Of a DNA stretch of 12,466 bases, positions 7,327-12,466 are shown in pieces. The DNA is from Tidjanibacter sp. (lineage in GTDB: Bacteria > Bacteroidota > Bacteroidia > Bacteroidales > Rikenellaceae): NCBI GenBank assembly GCA_017379955.1, contig JAFNVE010000109.1:1-12466 (forward strand), written 5' to 3'. Position numbers and translations under genes: made by a program. How positions within the stretch are numbered: position 1 is the first letter of the stretch; each line of letters begins with the position of its first letter. The notes under the pieces are model-generated. The model made no database searches and was not told where the DNA came from. It worked only from the letters and a program-made list of their open reading frames with translations.

Positions 7327-8352
7327 ATGAGAAGAATTTTGTACATTATAACTGCTGTTGCACTGTTGCTTGGTAGTTGCAGTGCCGACAAAAAGGCGAT
7401 AGAGAGTGATAAGGTAGTTATTGCCTATGTTACCTCGTGGAGTTCGGTTATCCCCGATCCTGCACACATCACACACATTAACTATGCATTTGGCCACGTC
7501 ACCAACTCCTTTGATGGCGTGCGCATTGACAACCCTGAGCGATTGAAAGCAATGGTGGCACTCAAAGAGGTGAAGCCCGAACTGAAAGTTATGCTTTCGG
7601 TAGGTGGTTGGGGCAGCGGCCGTTTCAGTGAGATGGCAGCCACCGACGCCAACCGCAAATCCTTCGCCAAGGATTGCTTGCGTGTGGTTGAAGAGTTCGG
7701 ACTTGATGGTATCGACATCGATTGGGAGTACCCCACAAGCGATGCAGCAGGTATCTCTGCTTCGCCAGAGGATACCGACAACTTTACTCTCCTTATGAAG
7801 GAGTTGCGCAAGGCACTCCCCGCAGGCAAACTGCTCACAATGGCTTCGGTCGCAACTGCCGAGTATGTCAACTTCAAGGAGGTAATTCAGTATCTCGACT
7901 TTGTCAACATTATGACCTACGATATGGCCTCGGCACCTAAGCACCACTCGGGTATGTACCGTTCGGAGATGTCGCCCGGTATCACCTGCGAGGAGGGTAT
8001 TATGGCTCACTTTGAGGCAGGAGTACCTATGGAGAAGTTGGTGTTCGGTATGCCTTTCTACGGCCGTGCAAGTGGCGCATTGGAGGGCTTTAATGACTAT
8101 AAGAGTCTTATTCAGCTCCCCACCGATAAGTTTACTGCGGAGTGGGACGACACAGCAAAAGCACCCTATCTCGTAGAGGTTGCAAGTGGCAATGTTGTCT
8201 GCACCTACGACGACCCTCGTTCGATTGCTATCAAGTGCGACTATATCGCCGAGAAGGGTATGAAGGGCGCAATGTATTGGGATTATGACGGCGACACCGA
8301 AGACCATACACTGGCTCGCGCTGTGTGGGATGGTGTGATGAACCACCAATAA
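7327..8352 (+). CDS. Glycoside hydrolase family 18 lipoprotein (chitinase/endo-N-acetylglucosaminidase-like)
   Basis: A 341-residue protein with lipobox LLGSC (Cys18). GH18 landmarks: 'HINYAFGHV' (about 50-58), 'KVMLSVGGWGSGRFSEMA' (87-104), the catalytic motif 'LDGIDIDWEYP' with Asp127, Asp130, Asp132 and Glu134 all present (DxxDxDxE), 'DFVNIMTYDM' with Tyr198, 'LVFGMPFYGR' (238-247), and 'GAMYWDYDGD' (314-323) with the barrel-closing Trp318. The catalytic machinery is intact, so it should cleave beta-1,4 bonds next to N-acetylglucosamine by substrate-assisted catalysis. Whether chitin, peptidoglycan-type or N-glycan substrates are used cannot be read from sequence. It has no chitin-binding module and is close to a bare catalytic barrel. 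It is the last gene of the ThuA-ThuA-GH18 operon and is followed by a terminator. Confidence 0.93.
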   Translation: MRRILYIITAVALLLGSCSADKKAIESDKVVIAYVTSWSSVIPDPAHITHINYAFGHVTNSFDGVRIDNPERLKAMVALKEVKPELKVMLSVGGWGSGRFSEMAATDANRKSFAKDCLRVVEEFGLDGIDIDWEYPTSDAAGISASPEDTDNFTLLMKELRKALPAGKLLTMASVATAEYVNFKEVIQYLDFVNIMTYDMASAPKHHSGMYRSEMSPGITCEEGIMAHFEAGVPMEKLVFGMPFYGRASGALEGFNDYKSLIQLPTDKFTAEWDDTAKAPYLVEVASGNVVCTYDDPRSIAIKCDYIAEKGMKGAMYWDYDGDTEDHTLARAVWDGVMNHQ

Positions 8353-8370
8353 TCGATTTACAATCTTAAT

Positions 8371-8409
8371 AATAGGTCGGGATAAGATATTCCGACCTAT
8401 TTTATTTTT
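8371..8409 (+). terminator. Intrinsic terminator after the GH18 operon
   Basis: The arms 8371-8380 and 8392-8401 are perfectly complementary over 10 bp (AATAGGTCGG against CCGACCTATT), with an 11-nt loop, followed by a T-rich tail (8400-8409). It ends the operon and lies just upstream of the tnaA promoter. Confidence 0.85.
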
Positions 8410-8422
8410 ATGCTAAAAAAGT

Positions 8423-8430
8423 TATCTTTG
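8423..8430 (+). promoter_or_regulatory. Bacteroidetes -7 element for tnaA
   Basis: TATCTTTG fits TAnnTTTG exactly, 32 bp before the tnaA start codon. No good TTTG lies 19-21 bp upstream; that position falls in the T-rich tail of the preceding terminator, so the -33 element is poor. Confidence 0.6.
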
Positions 8431-8462
8431 CCTACAAAGAAACACTAAAAACTACAAATACT

Positions 8463-9836
8463 ATGGAACTACCATTTGCAGAATCTTGGAAAATTAAGAT
8501 GGTTGAGCCTATCCGCAAAAGCACTCGCGAAGAGCGCGAGCAGTGGATTCGTGAGGCACACTACAATGTATTTCAACTCCGTTCGGAGCAGGTCTATATC
8601 GACTGCATCACCGACTCGGGCACTGGTGCTATGAGCGACCGCCAGTGGGCAGCAATGATGCTGGGCGACGAGAGTTATGCGGGAGCAAAGTCTTTCTTCC
8701 ACCTCAAAGAGGTTATCAACCGCCTGACCGGTTTTGAGTATGTAATCCCCACCCACCAGGGTCGTGCTGCGGAGAACGTACTATTCAGCCATCTGGTCAA
8801 GGAGGGCGATGTTGTCCCCGGCAACTCACACTTCGACACCACAAAGGGCCACATAGAGAGCCGCAAGGCTACCGCACTCGACTGCACAATTGATGAGGCC
8901 AAGGACACCCAACTCGAACTCCCCTTCAAGGGCAATGTAGACCCCGCAAAACTCGAAAAGGCACTCGCAGAGCACGCCGAGAATATTCCCTTCATCATTG
9001 TCACCATCACCAACAACACGGCCGGAGGTCAGCCCGTATCGATGCAGAATCTGCGCGAGGTGCGTGCTATTGCAGACCGTTATGGTAAACGCGTAGTGCT
9101 TGACTCTGCTCGTTTTGCCGAGAACGCCTACTTTATCAAGACCCGTGAAGAGGGCTACTCGGACAGGAGCATCAAGGAGATTGTGGCGGAGATGTTCTCG
9201 CTGGCCGACGGTATGACTATGTCGGCAAAGAAAGACGGTATCGTCAATATGGGTGGCTTTATCGCAACCCGCCACGAGGATTGGTATGAGGGCGCGAAAC
9301 GCTTCTGCATCCCCTTTGAGGGCTACCTTACCTATGGAGGTATGAACGGCCGCGATATGGAGGCTCTGGCTGTGGGTCTGGACGAGAATACCGAGTTCGA
9401 CAACCTCGATACCCGCATCCGTCAGGTGCAGTATCTGGCTGCTCGCCTGGATGAGTTCGGCATCCCCTATCAGCGTCCCGCAGGTGGCCACGCAATCTTT
9501 GTTGATGCTTCGAAGATTCTCACCAACGTACCCAAAGAGGAGTTCCCCGCTCAGACACTCACCATCGAACTCTATTTGGAGGCAGGTATCCGTGGCTGCG
9601 AGATTGGCTACATCCTTGCCGACCGCGACCCTGTAACCCGCGAGAATCGCTTTGGAGGCCTCGATCTGCTACGCCTTTGCGTTCCCCGCAGAGTATATAC
9701 AAACAACCATATGGACGTTATCGCTGTGGCTTTGAAGAACGTATTCGACCGACGAGAGGAGATTACCCGCGGTGTCCGCATCGCCTGGGAGGCCGAACTG
9801 ATGCGCCACTTCACCGTCAAGTTGGAGAGATTGTAA
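8463..9836 (+). CDS. tnaA: Tryptophanase (tryptophan indole-lyase)
   Basis: A 457-residue cytoplasmic PLP-dependent beta-eliminating lyase that splits L-tryptophan into indole, pyruvate and ammonia; full length for the family. Landmarks: 'DSGTGAMSD' (51-59), 'PTHQGRAAEN' (96-105), 'TITNNTAGGQPVSM' (181-194), 'LDSARFAENAYFIK' with Asp214 and Arg217 contacting PLP, and 'MSAKKDG' with the PLP lysine Lys257. The closest alternative is tyrosine phenol-lyase; the position equivalent to its Arg381 is Ile381 here, and the C-terminal RHF (His449) matches tryptophanase, where tyrosine phenol-lyase has Phe. The beginning MELPFAESWKIKMVEPIRKS matches Bacteroides tryptophanases from memory. No TnaC-like leader peptide or tryptophan permease gene is next to it, unlike in Escherichia coli. 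Confidence 0.95.
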   Translation: MELPFAESWKIKMVEPIRKSTREEREQWIREAHYNVFQLRSEQVYIDCITDSGTGAMSDRQWAAMMLGDESYAGAKSFFHLKEVINRLTGFEYVIPTHQGRAAENVLFSHLVKEGDVVPGNSHFDTTKGHIESRKATALDCTIDEAKDTQLELPFKGNVDPAKLEKALAEHAENIPFIIVTITNNTAGGQPVSMQNLREVRAIADRYGKRVVLDSARFAENAYFIKTREEGYSDRSIKEIVAEMFSLADGMTMSAKKDGIVNMGGFIATRHEDWYEGAKRFCIPFEGYLTYGGMNGRDMEALAVGLDENTEFDNLDTRIRQVQYLAARLDEFGIPYQRPAGGHAIFVDASKILTNVPKEEFPAQTLTIELYLEAGIRGCEIGYILADRDPVTRENRFGGLDLLRLCVPRRVYTNNHMDVIAVALKNVFDRREEITRGVRIAWEAELMRHFTVKLERL

Positions 9837-9861
9837 TCTACTAATTATTTGAACAGCAAAT

Positions 9862-9902
9862 AGTACCGCTCTTGATATTAGATTAATACTGAGAGCGGTA
9901 CT
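9862..9902 (+). terminator. Perfect hairpin after tnaA, lacking a U-tract
   Basis: AGTACCGCTCT (9862-9872) and AGAGCGGTACT (9892-9902) form a perfect 11-bp stem around a 19-nt AT-rich loop. Placed 25 bp after the tnaA stop and 29 bp before the next start, it looks like a terminator, but no T-run follows (CAATCTGAAC). It may be a weak or factor-dependent terminator, an mRNA 3'-end stabiliser or a protein site. Confidence 0.5.
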
Positions 9903-9931
9903 CAATCTGAACAGGCGGCAGACTAAATAAA

Positions 9932-10705
9932 ATGCAACCTATACAACTGACCACTTTCCCTCTACTTGTCCATCCTTACTTAGTGCATTTTCAAACAATG
10001 CGCTACGGCGGCATATCTACCGAGGAGTACGCAAGTCTAAATGTTAGTTTCTCCGTTGGCGATAAATATGAAAATGTGATGCACAACAGACAACTAATTG
10101 CATCTGCCATAGGTTGTGACCTGAAAAATTTTGTGTTCTGCCGACAAATACATTCGGACGGTGTGTATAAAGTTACAGAAAACGATTTGGGCAGAGGCGC
10201 AGACTTTCTGCAACATAACACCATACAAGATGTTGACGCACTAATTACAAATGTACCCAAGGCAATACTATGCATAAAAACCGCAGATTGCTTGCCTGTC
10301 TTTATTTATGCTCCTACTCATCGTGCGGTAGGAATTATTCACGCAGGTTGGAGGGGAACCATACGCAACATTGTAAAGAAAACCATCTGTCAAATGGGGG
10401 TGCATTATGGAGTGAGAGCCGAAGAGTTGCTTGCTGTCGTTGGCGTAGGCTGTGGAGTGTGTTGCTATGAAGTTGGTGAGAAAGTTGCCGAGCAATTTGA
10501 TAATAATTACATATACCCTTACGGCAATAGCCTACATCTGGATCTAAAATGTGCAATTAAAGACCAACTGATTTCTACCGGCGTTAGGTCTTCAAACATT
10601 CACATTTCGACCACTTGTTCAATCTGCAATTCCGAAGACTACTTCTCTTCAAGAGCGCAGAAAGGCGCAGGTGGTTATGGCCTTGCAGCAATAGGGCTAT
10701 TGTAG
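9932..10705 (+). CDS. pgeF: PgeF/YfiH-family (polyphenol oxidase/laccase-domain) protein
   Basis: A 257-residue cytoplasmic protein of the YfiH/DUF152 (Cu-oxidase_4) family, the usual length. The conserved metal site is complete: His74 in RQIHSD, Cys120 in TADCLPV, His137 in HAGWRGT. 'SLNVSFSVGD' (35-44) and CCYEVG (177-182) also fit. Known roles in the family are removal of wrongly incorporated L-serine from peptidoglycan precursors (E. coli PgeF) and purine-nucleoside phosphorylase/deaminase activity (YlmD and LACC1 relatives); I cannot choose between them. The segment before the Tyr-Glu reads VGVGCGV where most members have a Gly-Pro-x-Ile-Gly pattern, and the C-terminal 'SRAQKGAGGYGLAAIGLL' replaces the usual Thr-Gly-Arg ending, so this copy is somewhat divergent. 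Its last ten codons overlap the convergent GNAT gene. No clear promoter was found, so read-through from tnaA is possible. Confidence 0.88.
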   Translation: MQPIQLTTFPLLVHPYLVHFQTMRYGGISTEEYASLNVSFSVGDKYENVMHNRQLIASAIGCDLKNFVFCRQIHSDGVYKVTENDLGRGADFLQHNTIQDVDALITNVPKAILCIKTADCLPVFIYAPTHRAVGIIHAGWRGTIRNIVKKTICQMGVHYGVRAEELLAVVGVGCGVCCYEVGEKVAEQFDNNYIYPYGNSLHLDLKCAIKDQLISTGVRSSNIHISTTCSICNSEDYFSSRAQKGAGGYGLAAIGLL

Positions 10706-11637
10706 TGTTTGGCGTAGAAAGAGTTCAGCTCTATTTGGCTAAAACCATTTCGCATCAAAATATCTACAATCACACTATTGTCTTTTGAACAGCACGTCTC
10801 AATTGTAGCCGTACCGTAATCATTTAGAATACGACAAATAAGAGCCTCCCCTATTCCTTGTCTTCTAAATTCTGGAAGCACGTAGAGAAAATCCAAAGTA
10901 TATATTGGTCTTTGGGTTAAGTCCACGAATTGTCTTGGCTTACTTAGCACGGCCAATGCGACTAACCTATTTTGACTTTCTACTCGGAAAGAAATACACT
11001 CATTTGTTTGCAAACGTTGCAACCACCAACAATTATAGTATTGGTTGAGAATTTCACGTTGCAAGAAAGGGTGCATATATCGCTCACTTGACTGGTGCAT
11101 AAGGAGCATATCCAACAAGTCAGAATCTATCTCACCACTCTTATTTATGACCAAATCTTCTCCTGGCTCACAGTGAGCAGATGCAGACACATTGCCGTTG
11201 TATACCAACTTTATGGATGTATAATAGCACTGCAATCCTTGATATTCGAGCTGCTTGTGTTGGTCGGCCGTGGAGTTACATTTCAGTCTTAGAACTACAT
11301 TTTGTTCTCCACTCAACACACCATCAATAGTGCACACCAAATCTTTAATAGCCATCTCGTCTGCCTCTGGGACAAGAAAACAATGGCTATAATAAATAGG
11401 ATGCTCTCTACTGAAGAGCATCCTATCTTGATGTAAATAACCAACTGCACTTAGATTATCGCTACTACAAGCGACTATGCAATGTGCATCAATCTGCTGT
11501 TTATTAAGGAGCATATCCACAATAAACTGTTTCAAGTCGGAAGAAGATATTCCAATAGCGTTATAGTAGGCAGAATTCTCTACATACTGTCCTACAAACG
11601 CACTAAGCACCTTTTTATCCCACTGCTTAGTTAACAT
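10675..11637 (-). CDS. GNAT-family N-acetyltransferase, probably tandem-domain
   Basis: A 320-residue protein. The C-terminal half is a GNAT fold: 'RLVALAVLSKPRQFVDL' (224-240), then 'IYTLDFLYVLPEFRRQGIGE' (245-264) with the acetyl-CoA pyrophosphate loop RRQGIG (258-263), and 'NSVIVDILMRNGFSQIELNS' (287-306), the usual C-terminal 'GF' strand. The N-terminal half (about 50-150), ending in 'LEYQGLQCYYTSIKLVYNG', resembles a second, degenerate GNAT domain without a clear binding loop. Its substrate is unknown. The start codon overlaps the end of the upstream putAbiC-like gene by 11 bp, which implies coupled translation. The 3' end overlaps pgeF by 31 bp in the opposite direction. A perfect inverted repeat lies inside the coding sequence. 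It is more AT-rich than the genes to its left. Confidence 0.82.
   Translation of the reverse strand: MLTKQWDKKVLSAFVGQYVENSAYYNAIGISSSDLKQFIVDMLLNKQQIDAHCIVACSSDNLSAVGYLHQDRMLFSREHPIYYSHCFLVPEADEMAIKDLVCTIDGVLSGEQNVVLRLKCNSTADQHKQLEYQGLQCYYTSIKLVYNGNVSASAHCEPGEDLVINKSGEIDSDLLDMLLMHQSSERYMHPFLQREILNQYYNCWWLQRLQTNECISFRVESQNRLVALAVLSKPRQFVDLTQRPIYTLDFLYVLPEFRRQGIGEALICRILNDYGTATIETCCSKDNSVIVDILMRNGFSQIELNSFYAKHYNSPIAARP
11396..11426 (-). repeat. Perfect 12-bp inverted repeat inside the GNAT gene
   Basis: ATAGGATGCTCT (11396-11407) and AGAGCATCCTAT (11415-11426) are exact reverse complements around a 7-nt loop. In the direction of GNAT transcription the stem is followed by TTATTATAG, a T-rich run. 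The arms encode about residues 71-81 of the GNAT protein, so they are under coding constraint as well. It could act as an internal attenuator, an RNA-structure element or a dyad protein site; none is shown. Confidence 0.8.
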
Positions 11638-12466
11638 TTTTACAGAAAGAGGCGTTCTCTATATCAAAAGTTTCGGGGAACTGCATACGTTGTGCGCACA
11701 ACTCAATTGCGGCCTCGTTTGTGAACCAGTTTTCATTATGTTCAACCTGTTCGTATCGGAAGTAGATATCCAAAATAGCCGATTCGTGTATTGAGAACTG
11801 CGCTGCAAACATCTGTTTGTAGAGCTCTGTCGTTGGGCTGGAATCAATATTTTCCAAACGCAAGAACATTAAAACCAAATTAAAGTAACTCGACAGACGT
11901 TGCAAATTGCCTTTGTAGAGAGGTGGGAGTATAGGAAAATCCATCTTGCTCTCATATTTAGCAAACACAAAACACGAAGGAGGAACTCTTTTCTCAACGA
12001 AACTTTTATTCATCTGCTCCAATTCGCTTATAAACTGCACGAAATCTATACTGTCGTATTTATCACCAATCTTAGACCTAATACCATTAACAAGTTTACT
12101 ATCGTCTTTACCAGTGCATCCACTCATATAGATTTTTATACTAATATAGCAGGCTACCGAAGTATGTTCCGCCTGACGCATAAAGGGATATTTCTCTATG
12201 AGATGAACATATATACTTTTCAGCTCATAGAACAAGAAATGGAACGCTGAATGCCCTTGCAGGTTATTACCAATTTTCACCGAGTTAATAATTTCGCGAT
12301 GAATATCCATCAATTTGAGGTAGTTAGAGATAAGTCGCTCTGCCTTTATATCCTCACGATGCATCTCATTTGCTCGGTGCTGAATAATAAAAGCAAGAAA
12401 AGTCAATATACCACCTATCGCAGATATTATAATGGCTACAATAGAACTTTTTACATTTTTAGCGTC
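11627..12466 (-). CDS. Membrane-anchored protein resembling putative phage abortive infection family (putAbiC), N-terminus outside window
   Basis: 279 residues are visible, and the frame is open to the right edge. A TTG at 12406 could be read as a start, but it falls inside a hydrophobic segment (visible residues about 7-29, SSIVAIIISAIGGILTFLAF), so the true start lies beyond the window. After this single membrane helix the protein is cytoplasm-type and mostly helical. I recognise the layout of the putAbiC family (PF16872): an N-terminal helix, 'LKLMDIHREIINS' (50-62), 'GHSAFHFLFYELKSIY' (71-86), 'GNLQRLSSYFNLVLMFL' (186-202), and 'LYKQMFAAQFSIHESAIL' (215-232), matching the family's 'GHYFR.ly..lkyi' and 'iLraQLs..E..ll' regions. 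This was not verified by search. If right, it may be a phage-defence protein. It is the first gene of a pair with GNAT. Alternative: an unrelated membrane-anchored helical protein. Confidence 0.6.
   Translation of the reverse strand, partial: DAKNVKSSIVAIIISAIGGILTFLAFIIQHRANEMHREDIKAERLISNYLKLMDIHREIINSVKIGNNLQGHSAFHFLFYELKSIYVHLIEKYPFMRQAEHTSVACYISIKIYMSGCTGKDDSKLVNGIRSKIGDKYDSIDFVQFISELEQMNKSFVEKRVPPSCFVFAKYESKMDFPILPPLYKGNLQRLSSYFNLVLMFLRLENIDSSPTTELYKQMFAAQFSIHESAILDIYFRYEQVEHNENWFTNEAAIELCAQRMQFPETFDIENASFCKNVN

Noticed and set aside
6580..8349. A 589-codon open frame on the minus strand across the ThuA and GH18 genes
   Set aside because: It is antisense to three genes with clear signal peptides and family motifs, starts at no sensible signal, and its Cys/His/Val-rich translation resembles no family. 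The openness follows from the codon bias of the real genes.
4041..8352. A classical polysaccharide utilisation locus
   Set aside because: There are glycosidases but no SusC/SusD pair, hybrid two-component regulator or ECF sigma/anti-sigma pair in the window.
8463..9836. Tyrosine phenol-lyase instead of tryptophanase
   Set aside because: The Arg381 needed for the tyrosine phenol is Ile here, and the C-terminal motif is Arg-His-Phe as in tryptophanases.
12404..12406. TTG as the start of the putAbiC-like gene
   Set aside because: The frame remains open to the window edge, and the hydrophobic helix begins upstream of this codon, so the start is outside the window.
1..12466. CRISPR array, tRNA, rRNA, insertion sequence or integrase
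   Set aside because: No regularly spaced direct repeats, no tRNA-like cloverleaf noticed by eye, no transposase or integrase motifs in any frame.

Overview
The window looks like a chromosomal segment of a Bacteroidales bacterium. This rests on three things: a cluster of fimbrillin-family (Mfa/FimA-type) lipoproteins, a tryptophanase close to the Bacteroides type, and promoters with the Bacteroidetes -7 element TAnnTTTG in place of sigma70 boxes. An indole-producing gut genus (Bacteroides, Alistipes or a relative) is plausible, but the genus cannot be fixed from the sequence. Every part is tightly packed, and no stretch over 300 bases lacks a gene. I saw no tRNA, rRNA, CRISPR array or insertion sequence.

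Layout. (1) 1-3965, + strand: the end of a cell-surface fimbriae operon, with the C-terminal part of one fimbrillin, a complete fimbrillin lipoprotein and a 760-residue DUF4906-like lipoprotein that may be a fimbrial tip or adhesin component. It closes with a strong bidirectional terminator at about 3984-4019. (2) 4041-8352: a glycan-related block. A GH30 glycosidase is read leftwards, and a three-gene operon is read rightwards: ThuA-like lipoprotein, ThuA-like periplasmic protein, GH18 lipoprotein. Both start from a 172-bp divergent intergenic region holding a -7 element on each strand. All four proteins carry export signals, so they would act in the periplasm or on the surface. No SusC/SusD pair is present in the window. 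(3) 8463-9836: tryptophanase (tnaA), monocistronic or nearly so, which makes indole, pyruvate and ammonia from tryptophan. (4) 9932-12466: a visibly more AT-rich end with a PgeF/YfiH-family protein (+) running into a convergent two-gene unit (-). That unit is a membrane-anchored protein resembling the putative phage abortive infection (putAbiC) family, which runs off the window, and a 320-residue GNAT acetyltransferase. The two minus genes overlap by 11 bp, and the GNAT gene overlaps the end of pgeF by 31 bp.

The most interesting parts are the putAbiC-like/GNAT pair, as a possible small defence unit, with a perfect 12-bp inverted repeat inside the GNAT coding sequence; and the ThuA-ThuA-GH18 operon opposite GH30, an export-targeted sugar-processing set without Sus transporters. 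Both are hypotheses from sequence reading alone.
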